Assembly (NCBI GenBank): GCA_050251715.1
Contig: JBFWMG010000023.1
Coordinates: forward strand, 1-56,239
Reading direction: 5' to 3'
Source of the DNA: JBFWMG01 sp050251715
GTDB taxonomy: Bacteria > Desulfobacterota > Desulfovibrionia > Desulfovibrionales > Desulfovibrionaceae
DNA length: 56,239 nt
The notes beneath the pieces are model-generated. The model worked only from the letters and a program-made list of their open reading frames with translations, ran no database searches and was not told the DNA's origin. Position numbers and translations under genes: made by a program. Positions 44,401 to 50,840 of this stretch are shown in pieces; within the stretch, counting starts at the first letter, position 1; each line of letters starts with the position of its first letter.

Positions 44401-45019
44401 CATCGCCACGGTGGACGCGGTGCTGCAAGCCGTGGACGTGCCGCTCATCATCACCGGCCACAGCCATTTCGAGACCGTGAACGAGGTCATGAAGGAAGTG
44501 GCCAAGACCTTTGCGGGCGAAAACCTGCTGCTCAACTGGGCCGAGCAGGACAATTACAAGACCATCGCGGGCGCGGCGCTGGCCTACGGCCATTGCGTGG
44601 CGGCCATGAGCCCCATCGACGTGAACATCGCCAAGCAGTGCAACATCCTGCTGACCAACATGGACCTGGGCATGGACCGCATCCTCATCGACCCGACCAC
44701 GGGCGCGCTGGGCTACGGCATCGAGTACACCTACTCGGTCATGGAACGCATCCGCATCACGGCGCTGGGCGGCGACGCCATGCTGGCCTCGCCCATGATC
44801 GTGTCGCCGGGCCAGGAATGCGCCAAGATCAAGGAACTCAAGGCCTCGGCCAAGGATTTCCCGGCCTGGGGCGAACTGAAACGCCGCGCCGTGGAATGGG
44901 AGGTGGCCACCGCCGTGCCCCTGCTCCACGCGGGCGCGGACGTGCTCGTCATGTACCATCCCGAGGCCGTGGCCCACGTCCGCAACACCATTGACCAGCT
45001 GTGCCAAGGGGGGAGATGA
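41435..45019 (+). CDS. Fusion of acetyl-CoA synthase (AcsB) with corrinoid protein small subunit (AcsD)
   Basis: A 1194-aa protein with AGGAGG seven bases before ATG 41435. Residues 1-730 are a full bacterial acetyl-CoA synthase: the A-cluster 4Fe-4S cysteines are C504, C507, C516 and C526, and the distal-nickel CGC motif is C593-G-C595. All are offset by exactly two from the Moorella enzyme (506, 509, 518, 528; 595, 597). Residues of about 733-880 form an Ala/Pro-rich linker with one charged helical piece (ALKAELLAELRGDLKAAVAR). Residues 883-1194 are the small subunit of the corrinoid iron-sulfur protein (TIM barrel; VTLGATRDQGGTRG, GENLLLNWAEQDNYKTIAGA, LGYGIEYTYSVMERIRI). The fusion ties the methyl donor to the acetyl-forming site. 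The reading frame is continuous across the linker. The stop overlaps the acsC start (ATGATG). Confidence 0.95.
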   Translation: MSRHICTAAVDGAVGFLARAEAMLAQALAAHGPDHAVGFPATAYFLPVIYSFTGEKIEKLGDMRPLLDRAKALLPARPGDTCWLPYLGGALDAGVAALFACEIIEACKYVIGPNPVEGIWLGAASDVIMRERGVEFVDGTAPGFAAITGAAPSNAIAVKIARELQEKNLYVFMGGKANGVQFAEQLAAEGVQLGWETRLVPFGGDVSSLIYALGFANRAAMAFGGVKPGDIERNLRYNKNRVFAFVLALGEVDAEKYAAAAGAINYGFPVIADTDIPQILPTGVCTYEHVISNVPHETIVERALEVRGCKIKITKVPIPVAYGSAFEGELIRKADVHAEFGGNKTTAFEFLTSVDMDDIADGAIEIIGPDVDAVPPGTALPLAIWVEVAGRKMQTDFEPILERQIHHLLNGAEGIWHMGQRDIVWTRVSKAAFERGFRLRHYGEILHAKLLSEYPAIVDKVKVTLITDADEVARRIGHARKVYDERNRRLEAMTDESVDTFYSCLLCQSFAPDHVCVITPERAGLCGAYNWLDGKAAFEIDATGPNQPVPKGDCTDGVRGVFTGVNDYVYANSHKAIDRVCCYSIMDAPMTSCGCFEVICAYVPECNGIMAVNREYGGETPAGMKFSTLAGNVGGGMQTPGFFGCGKIYLTSRKFAFAEGGHARLIWMPKDLKEQLRADLEKRGAEAGVPDLLDKMADETVGTDPAAIRAFLEQKGHPALTLPDMESLSTENGQTAPAAQAGPTPAQAPVAAAAPAAPASSAPAAATAPAAAQAASPAVTPAAPPAVPPTDMAALKAELLAELRGDLKAAVAREVVTEIIDTLREKFLGETVAHAAPQAPATPSITITQPAPQGPPASAHVPPAAERLAAVAAFPVRREPSATPVRRVTLGATRDQGGTRGRTVTVGGAAVMPGCGYEGDMGLRPAIAMEVFDLVSEKYPPVLREAYGDLIHDPAAMAVHCVAQCGADIISVRLEGTHPEKGARGVDKAIATVDAVLQAVDVPLIITGHSHFETVNEVMKEVAKTFAGENLLLNWAEQDNYKTIAGAALAYGHCVAAMSPIDVNIAKQCNILLTNMDLGMDRILIDPTTGALGYGIEYTYSVMERIRITALGGDAMLASPMIVSPGQECAKIKELKASAKDFPAWGELKRRAVEWEVATAVPLLHAGADVLVMYHPEAVAHVRNTIDQLCQGGR

Positions 45020-46353
45020 TGGCCCTTTCCGGACTCCAGATACACAAGCTCCTGCCCAAGACCAACTGCAAGGAGTGCGGCTCCAACACCTGCCTGGCCT
45101 TTGCCATGAAACTGGCCCAGAAAAAGGCGAGCCTGACCGAATGCCCCTATGCCTCGGACGAGGCCAAGAGCGTGCTGGGCGCGGCGGCCGAGCCGCCCGT
45201 GCGCGGTGTGGGCCTGGGGCCGGACAAGGCGCTGGTGGTGGGCGAGGAAACCGTGCTCCACCGCCACGAAAAGACCTTTGTGCACCAGACCGTGCTGGCC
45301 GTGAACGTGAACGAGGGCGATGATCCCGCGTCCGTGGACGCGGCCTGCGCCAGCGTGCGCGGCTACGTGCTGGAACGCGTGGGCGAACAGCTGATCGTGG
45401 AGATGATGGCCGTGACCCAGACCGGCACGGACCCGGCAACGTTCGCGGCCTTTGCCCGCCGCGTGCGCGAGGCGTCCGCCCGCCCCCTGGTCATCCGCGC
45501 CGCCGCGCCCGAGGCGCTGGAAGCGGCGGCCGCCGCCGTGGCCGGTTCCGGCTCGGTGCTCCATGCCGCCACGCCGGATACCGCCGAACGGCTGGCCAAG
45601 GCGGCCCAGGCGCACGGCTGCGCCCTGGCCGTGACCGCGCCGGACCTGAACGCGCTGGCCGCCTGCACGGCCTCGCTCAAGGAGGCGGGGTTCGCGGACA
45701 TCCTGCTCGCGTTCGCCACGCACAGCCCTGCGGAGACCTTCCAAACCAACGTGCTGGCGCGCCGCGCCGCGCTCAAGGACGGGGCCAAGGCCATGGGCTA
45801 TCCGCACATCCGCTTTGTGCGGCACCAGGGCGCGGCGGGCACGGTGGAGGCCATCACCGAGATCACCAAATACGGCGGCGTGTGCGTGCTGCCGTCCTTT
45901 GACCCGGCCCAGTGCGCGCCCCTGCTCACCCTGCGCCAGAACGTGTTCACGGACCCGCAAAAGCCCATCCAGGTGGAACCGGGCATCTACGAGGTGGGCG
46001 AACCCGGCCCGGACGCGCCCGTGTTCGTGACCACCAACTTCTCGCTCACCTACTTCCTCATTTCCGGCGAAATAGAGAACGCGGGCCTGTCCGCGTGGCT
46101 GGTCATCCCGGAATGCGAGGGCATGAGCGTGCTCACGGCCTGGGCGGCGGGCAAGTTCAACGGCACGACCATAGGAAAATTCATCAAGGAATCCGGCCTG
46201 GAGGAACGCATCACCTGCCGCACCCTCATCCTGCCCGGCTACGTGGCGCTCATCAAGGGCGAGCTGGAAGAGGCGCTGCCCGGCTGGGACGTGCGCGTGG
46301 GCCCGCAGGAATCGGCGGACATGGAATCCTACGTCAAGACGCATCTGCAATAG
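45016..46353 (+). CDS. acsC: Corrinoid iron-sulfur protein large subunit (AcsC)
   Basis: A 445-aa protein from ATG 45016 (or ATG 45019), with GGGGGGAG upstream and the start overlapping the previous stop. Residues 1-60 bind the 4Fe-4S cluster (KTNCKECGSNTCLAFAM and a further Cys in LTECPYA), which reduces the cobalt. A TIM barrel follows, and the C-terminal part (TNFSLTYFLISGEIENAG, IPECEGMSVLTAWAAGKF) binds the corrinoid. It forms the methyl-carrying corrinoid protein with the AcsD half of the preceding fusion, so one partner of this heterodimer is tethered to the synthase. Length is typical of the family. Confidence 0.93.
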   Translation: MMALSGLQIHKLLPKTNCKECGSNTCLAFAMKLAQKKASLTECPYASDEAKSVLGAAAEPPVRGVGLGPDKALVVGEETVLHRHEKTFVHQTVLAVNVNEGDDPASVDAACASVRGYVLERVGEQLIVEMMAVTQTGTDPATFAAFARRVREASARPLVIRAAAPEALEAAAAAVAGSGSVLHAATPDTAERLAKAAQAHGCALAVTAPDLNALAACTASLKEAGFADILLAFATHSPAETFQTNVLARRAALKDGAKAMGYPHIRFVRHQGAAGTVEAITEITKYGGVCVLPSFDPAQCAPLLTLRQNVFTDPQKPIQVEPGIYEVGEPGPDAPVFVTTNFSLTYFLISGEIENAGLSAWLVIPECEGMSVLTAWAAGKFNGTTIGKFIKESGLEERITCRTLILPGYVALIKGELEEALPGWDVRVGPQESADMESYVKTHLQ

Positions 46354-46362
46354 CGTGCCGCC

Positions 46363-48288
46363 ATGCCTAAACTGACCTTCCTTCCCATGGGCGCGGCCAT
46401 CGACGCCGCGCCGGGCGAACCGCTGGCCGACGCGGCGCGCCGCGCCGGCGTGGCCATTGACGCCGAATGCGGCGGCAAGGGCACCTGCCGCGCCTGCATG
46501 GCCATGGTCACGGAAGGCCGCGTGGAGGGCGACAGCGCGTCCTTCCTGCCCCGCGAGGCCGTGGAGGAGGGTTTTGTGCTCCTGTGCCGCAGCCGGGCCG
46601 GTGGGCACGGCGCGCCGGACACGGTCATCACCACCTCGGGCCGCGCGCCCCAGGGCGCGGGACAGTTCGAGCATAGGGACGACGCCCCCGCCGCGCGCGC
46701 GGGCGGCGCGGACCAAAAGGCGGGCCGCGTGTGCCGCGTGTTCGAGCCGTTGGCCTTCCGCGTGGCGCTGGACGTGCCCCAGCCCCGCCCGCTGGACGGA
46801 CTGTCCGACGCGGACCGCCTGGCCCGCGCCCTGCGCGAGGCCGTGTGCTGCGCGGCGGTGGACATCCCCCTGCCCGTGCTGCGCACCCTGGCCGGGGCGC
46901 TGCGGCGCGACCAGGGCCGGGTCACGGCCCTGTGCCGCATGGACGGCCCCCGGCTCGCGCTGCTCGGCCTTGCGCCGGGCGCGGTGTCCGGCCTGCTGGC
47001 GGGCGCGGCCATAGACCTGGGCACCACCACGGTGGCCGTGCAGCTGGTGGATCTGGAGACCGGCACGCCGCTCGCCCGCGCCACGGACTACAACGACCAG
47101 ACCGCGCGCGGCCTCGACGTCATCAGCCGCATCAACTACGCGGGCAGGCCGGGCGGGCTGGACGAACTGCGCGGCCTGGGCCTGCGCAGCGTGAACCGCG
47201 TGCTGGACCGCGCGGCCCGCGACGCGGGGCTTGCCCCGGACGCCGTGGCCGCCGTGTCCATCGCGGGCAACACGGTCATGACCCATCTGCTGCTCGGCAT
47301 GGACCCCGAACATATCCGCCTCGATCCCTACACGCCCACGGTGTTCGCGCCCGGCACGCTGGCCGCCGGGGAGGTGGGCATCGCCGCGCACCCGCTGGCC
47401 CCCACCCTTTTCGCCCCTGCCGTGGGCAGCTATGTGGGCGGCGACATCACCTCCGGCGCGGTGACCACCGACCTGGCCGGAGACAGCGAGGCCGTGCGCC
47501 TGTTCATCGACATCGGCACCAACGGCGAGGTGGTGGTGGGCAGCGCCTCGTTCTGCCTGGCCTGCGCCTGCTCCGCCGGGCCCGCCTTCGAGGGCGGCGG
47601 CCTGACCTGCGGCATGCGCGCCAGCGTGGGGGCCATCGAAAAGGTCGCCATCGACCCGGCCACGGGCGCACCGGCCATCACGGTCATCGGCAACGTCCCG
47701 CCCCAGGGCGTGTGCGGGTCGGGCATCATCGAGATACTGGCCGGGCTCTTCCGCAGCGGCTGGCTGGACGCGGCGGGCAGGCTGGCCACGGACCGCGCCT
47801 GCGGCCACATCATCCCCCACGGCAAGCGCCGCGCCTACGTGCTGGCCGCCGGGGCGGACACGGCGTCCGGCCAACCCATCCTCATCACGGAAACGGACAT
47901 CGACAACGTGCTGCGCGCCAAGGCGGCCATCCATTCGGGCTGCGCCCATCTGCTGGAACAGGTGGGACTGGATTTCGGCGACCTTGAGGAAATCGTCATC
48001 GCGGGCGGATTTGGTCGTTTTCTGGACATCGAGAGCGCCATCGGCATCGGGCTTCTGCCCGACGCACCGCGCCACCTGTTCCGCTACGTGGGCAACGCCT
48101 CCCTGGCCGGGGCGGCGCGCGCCCTTGTTTCCGCCAAGTGGCGGGCGGCCCGCGCCGCGCTGGCCGGACGCATGACCTATGTGGACCTGTCCACGGACGC
48201 GGGCTGGATGGACCAGTACACCGCCGCCCTGTTCCTGCCCCACACCGACGCCAGCCGCTTTCCCTCGGTCAAACCCGCCAAGGTCTAG
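46363..48288 (+). CDS. acsV: ATP-dependent reductive activator of corrinoid protein (RACo/AcsV type)
   Basis: A 641-aa protein, ten bases after acsC. Residues 1-95 form a 2Fe-2S ferredoxin-like domain (AECGGKGTCRACMAMV, and LLCRSRAG for the fourth Cys). A linker domain follows, then an ASKHA-type ATPase from about residue 208 (AAIDLGTTTVAVQLVD; SIAGNTVMTHLLLG; FIDIGTNGEVVVG; VIAGGFGRFLDIE). RACo proteins use ATP and a low-potential electron to bring inactive Co(II) back to Co(I). This is the expected repair enzyme for the corrinoid protein encoded beside it. The length and domain order match the family. Confidence 0.93.
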   Translation: MPKLTFLPMGAAIDAAPGEPLADAARRAGVAIDAECGGKGTCRACMAMVTEGRVEGDSASFLPREAVEEGFVLLCRSRAGGHGAPDTVITTSGRAPQGAGQFEHRDDAPAARAGGADQKAGRVCRVFEPLAFRVALDVPQPRPLDGLSDADRLARALREAVCCAAVDIPLPVLRTLAGALRRDQGRVTALCRMDGPRLALLGLAPGAVSGLLAGAAIDLGTTTVAVQLVDLETGTPLARATDYNDQTARGLDVISRINYAGRPGGLDELRGLGLRSVNRVLDRAARDAGLAPDAVAAVSIAGNTVMTHLLLGMDPEHIRLDPYTPTVFAPGTLAAGEVGIAAHPLAPTLFAPAVGSYVGGDITSGAVTTDLAGDSEAVRLFIDIGTNGEVVVGSASFCLACACSAGPAFEGGGLTCGMRASVGAIEKVAIDPATGAPAITVIGNVPPQGVCGSGIIEILAGLFRSGWLDAAGRLATDRACGHIIPHGKRRAYVLAAGADTASGQPILITETDIDNVLRAKAAIHSGCAHLLEQVGLDFGDLEEIVIAGGFGRFLDIESAIGIGLLPDAPRHLFRYVGNASLAGAARALVSAKWRAARAALAGRMTYVDLSTDAGWMDQYTAALFLPHTDASRFPSVKPAKV

Positions 48289-48291
48289 GCC

Positions 48292-48927
48292 GTGCCCGCC
48301 CCCAGCAACCGCGATCTGGCCCTGGAACGCGCCATCGCCCTGGCGGTGGAAAAGCTGGCCGGGGTCGATTTCGCCGTCCGCTGTCCCGCCCTTGGCCTTG
48401 CCGCGCCCGACGCCCAGGGCGTCATCCGCCTGCGCGTTCTGGGGCAGGACATGGGCTGCGGCACGCACGGCTTTACCCTGGCCCAACCCGACGGCGCGCC
48501 CGTGGCCCCGACGCTGCACGGGCTTGTCCTGCACTATCTGCTCTGCGAAGAGCCGCTCTCCCGGGACGGCGAACCCGTGTCCTACCGCGCCTTTCCCGGC
48601 GGCCAGTTCTATCTGGGGCCATTCCGGCAGCGCACGGTGGAGCCGCTGGCGCGGCTGGCGGGCAATGATGTGGAAAAACTGAAGGACGCCCTGCACGGGC
48701 TGGACTGGGAGCCTGCCGCGCCCGGCGATTTCGCGGCGCGGGTGCATGTGATCGGGCACATCCATTGCACCCTGGTCCATCATGTGGGCGACGACGAATT
48801 CCCGGCCAACGCGGATCTGCTCTTTTCCCCCGCCGCGCTGCACGCGTGCGGCGCGGACGACGCGGCCATGTGGGGCACGCTGCTGTGCGGCCGCATCATG
48901 CGCGCCCTGCGCGCACCAACTCCCTGA
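48292..48927 (+). CDS. DUF3786-family protein
   Basis: A 211-aa protein from GTG 48292, three bases after the activator stop. It starts NRDLALERAIALAVEKLAG and contains CPALGLAA, VLGQDMGCGTHG, LHYLLCEEPLS, YRAFPGGQFYLGPF and a C-terminal GHIHCTLVHHVGDDEFPANADLLFSP, all typical of DUF3786. Cysteines are spread rather than clustered. The family recurs in anaerobes beside corrinoid and one-carbon genes, so a role in corrinoid or CODH/ACS handling is likely but unproved. It is the last gene of the operon; a 105-bp repeat copy follows after three bases. Confidence 0.7.
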   Translation: MPAPSNRDLALERAIALAVEKLAGVDFAVRCPALGLAAPDAQGVIRLRVLGQDMGCGTHGFTLAQPDGAPVAPTLHGLVLHYLLCEEPLSRDGEPVSYRAFPGGQFYLGPFRQRTVEPLARLAGNDVEKLKDALHGLDWEPAAPGDFAARVHVIGHIHCTLVHHVGDDEFPANADLLFSPAALHACGADDAAMWGTLLCGRIMRALRAPTP

Positions 48928-48930
48928 CTC

Positions 48931-49034
48931 GAGCATCTCAACTTTGAAAAAGTTGAGATGCTCTTAATGCATTTCGTTGAAATAATACTTCATTATTTCA
49001 GCTTATGCCATTGTTTCAATGGTACAATGCGCTA
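48931..49034 (+). repeat. 105-bp dispersed hairpin repeat, copy 4
   Basis: Starts GAGCATCTCAACTTTG and ends ACAATGCGCTA. The outer hairpin is the best of the four copies: GAGCATCTCAACTTT pairs with AAAGTTGAGATGCTC around a short loop. The last three bases are the stop codon (TAG on the minus strand) of the leftward C_GCAxxG gene. It may end both converging transcripts. Confidence 0.8.
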
Positions 49035-49577
49035 TTTGAATAGCCGGTTGAAGATGCGCCTGGCGCGTCCCTTGATGGCGGAATCCCTGCGGTCCAGGTA
49101 GTCCGACCGGATGCGCTCCATCAACTCGGGCCGCTGGGTGATGAGGATGCGCGCCGCCTGGGCCGCCGCGTCGCCGGTCAGCCGGGCGCACTGGTCGAAA
49201 TGCCGGGCCGGGTCATCCTTCACCGGCTTGACGAGCACGCGGCAGCAGGTGGATTTGTGGGCAAGCTTGAACTGGTCGTGCAGCTGGTTCACGGACTTGC
49301 GGATGGCGGGCGAACGGCTGTACGCCCCGTCCTCGCCCAATAAAAGCCCCAGCGCCATGGCCGCGCCGCTCACGGCCCCGCACAGGCAGCCCGATTCGCC
49401 CATGCCGATGGCGAACCCGGAGGTGAGGCCGATAATCTGCTGTTCGGAAAGACCGCCGTCAAACACCTCGTTGAACAGGAGCAGCACCGTGTCCGTGCAC
49501 AGGTGCTGCCGGGTGCGGTAGAGGTTCTCCGCCCGTTCGCGGATGGAATCGATCAAGACCTGCTGCTCTTCCGTCAT
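49032..49577 (-). CDS. C_GCAxxG_C_C family redox protein
   Basis: A 181-aa protein. The diagnostic pattern is GESGCLCGAVSGAAMALGLL, that is C-x-CGAxxG (here L replaces a common residue), with C in STCCRVLV and DQCARLTGDAA as the later cysteines. Members are putative redox-active proteins, common in anaerobes and near corrinoid or metal-handling genes. The N-terminus (LIDSIRERAENLYRT) is helical. It is the third gene of a leftward group with rhodanese and a MauE-like protein but separated from rhodanese by a terminator. The stop codon lies in the dispersed repeat. Confidence 0.85.
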   Translation of the reverse strand: MTEEQQVLIDSIRERAENLYRTRQHLCTDTVLLLFNEVFDGGLSEQQIIGLTSGFAIGMGESGCLCGAVSGAAMALGLLLGEDGAYSRSPAIRKSVNQLHDQFKLAHKSTCCRVLVKPVKDDPARHFDQCARLTGDAAAQAARILITQRPELMERIRSDYLDRRDSAIKGRARRIFNRLFK

Positions 49578-49594
49578 GGTGTCTCCCGATCACA

Positions 49595-49632
49595 TAAAAA
49601 ACGCTCCCCGGCCCCGTCGGCGGCCGGAGAGC
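49595..49632 (-). terminator. Rho-independent terminator of the rhodanese gene
   Basis: On the minus strand GCTCTCCGGCC pairs with GGCCGGGGAGC, followed by GTTTTTT. It lies about 27 bases past the rhodanese stop, before the C_GCAxxG gene. Confidence 0.75.
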
Positions 49633-49658
49633 GGTACATGCATTGTGCGGCAAGAGGG

Positions 49659-50195
49659 CTACTTCACTTCCTCGGAGGCAAACCCGGCGCCCTTCCAGGC
49701 AAAGATGCCGCCGGACATGCGGAACACGTTCTTGTAGCCCAGCTTCATGGCCCACACCGCGCCGTTGTGGCTGCGGGTGCACTTGACGAAACCACAGTAG
49801 ACCACAATGGTCTTGTCCTTGTCAGGTCCGAGCAGCGCCTCGTAGTCCGCCTCGCTCTTGCCGGCGGTCTCCTTGGTGTCCCACTCGTTCATGTCGGGAA
49901 TGGGGAACAGGAACTGCACCGCGCCGGGGATGTGCTCCTTCTTGTAGCTGTCCTCGTAGGGCATGGTGTCCACGATGATCATGGACTTGCCTTCGTCCAT
50001 CCACTTCTTGAGTTCCTGGGTGGTGACGATACCATAACCGCCGCGCTGCACTTCGCGCACCAGTTTTACCGCTCCGGTCTCCTTTTCCAACTCGTCCTCG
50101 AACTTGTTGCCAAACAAGGCAAAGGCGGGATTGGCCATGCCAAGCACGAACACCAACGCCATGAGATACGCCACATACTGTTTCATAGAACGCAT
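49659..50195 (-). CDS. Exported rhodanese-like sulfurtransferase
   Basis: A 178-aa protein with a signal peptide (MKQYVAYLMALVFVLG, cut after FA). The single rhodanese domain spans residues 55-175 (GIVTTQELKKWMDEGKSMII; HIPGAVQFLFP), with the nucleophilic Cys in VVYCGFVKCTRSHNGA. The active loop starts C-G-F-V-K-C-T, so a second cysteine lies four residues on, and a disulfide or other redox role is possible. It moves sulfane sulfur in the periplasm. It is 30 bases after the MauE-like gene and very likely co-transcribed; such pairs are seen in anaerobes. Confidence 0.85.
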   Translation of the reverse strand: MRSMKQYVAYLMALVFVLGMANPAFALFGNKFEDELEKETGAVKLVREVQRGGYGIVTTQELKKWMDEGKSMIIVDTMPYEDSYKKEHIPGAVQFLFPIPDMNEWDTKETAGKSEADYEALLGPDKDKTIVVYCGFVKCTRSHNGAVWAMKLGYKNVFRMSGGIFAWKGAGFASEEVK

Positions 50196-50225
50196 AGGTC
50201 TCTCCGAAGGGTTGCGGGTTGCAGC

Positions 50226-50690
50226 CTAGGCGGCCTGCGGCGCACGCCGCCTGCCGAACCGTTTCCACCAGTAGCAATACGCGACCATGGCCATCATGCC
50301 CATGTCGCGCCAAAATGTGGTCCGCAGCCCGGAAAACGCGCCGCGTTCAGGATCGCCCGGGCCGTAGCAGCCACAGTCGATGTCCAGCCCAAGCCACATG
50401 CCGTAGCCCACCACGGCCAGGAACAGGACCGTCAACCCCGCGGTAAGCAACAGACTTCCCTTGCGGTCAAACAGCAGCCCGATGGCGGCGGCGATTTCCA
50501 GCACCGGCAGCACAATGGCCAAAGGCATGGCCAACGCCCGGGGCGCCAGGCCAAAGGCATCTATGGTTATGGCAAATGTTACGGGATCCTGAAGCTTTAT
50601 GACGCCGGCAACCAGGAACAGCACAGCCAGGGCCAGACGGGCGGTCCTATAGACCCACACGGATCCGAGAATGGCGTTCAGTCGCGACAT
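50226..50690 (-). CDS. MauE/DoxX-like redox-associated membrane protein
   Basis: A 154-aa membrane protein from ATG 50690, with GGGGAA upstream; a longer N-terminus (to 50747) is less likely. Four hydrophobic segments: ARLALAVLFLVAGVIKLQD, ALAMPLAIVLPVLEIAAAIG, LLLTAGLTVLFLAVVGYGMW and WRDMGMMAMVAYCYWW. DIDCGCYGPGDPE between segments 3 and 4 is the cysteine motif of MauE-type proteins, which help form disulfides. Paired with a periplasmic rhodanese, it may handle electrons or sulfur for it. Confidence 0.8.
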   Translation of the reverse strand: MSRLNAILGSVWVYRTARLALAVLFLVAGVIKLQDPVTFAITIDAFGLAPRALAMPLAIVLPVLEIAAAIGLLFDRKGSLLLTAGLTVLFLAVVGYGMWLGLDIDCGCYGPGDPERGAFSGLRTTFWRDMGMMAMVAYCYWWKRFGRRRAPQAA

Positions 50691-50840
50691 GAGGTTCCCC
50701 ACTGGTGCAGTCATCCAGACCTTGCACGTATAGGGAAATCCTATCATCCGGAACCGTTTGGAACAAATTGATATATTCTAATGTACCACACTCAGGTCAT
50801 AGAAATAATCTATAACCAGGCTGGGCACCCCCGACAGCGG

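Noticed and set aside
44731..48936. Open minus-strand frame of 1401 codons
   Set aside because: It is antisense to the clearly real fusion gene, acsC, activator and DUF3786 genes. Long antisense frames are expected in GC-rich DNA. Its product is rich in His, Gly, Arg and Ala and resembles no protein.
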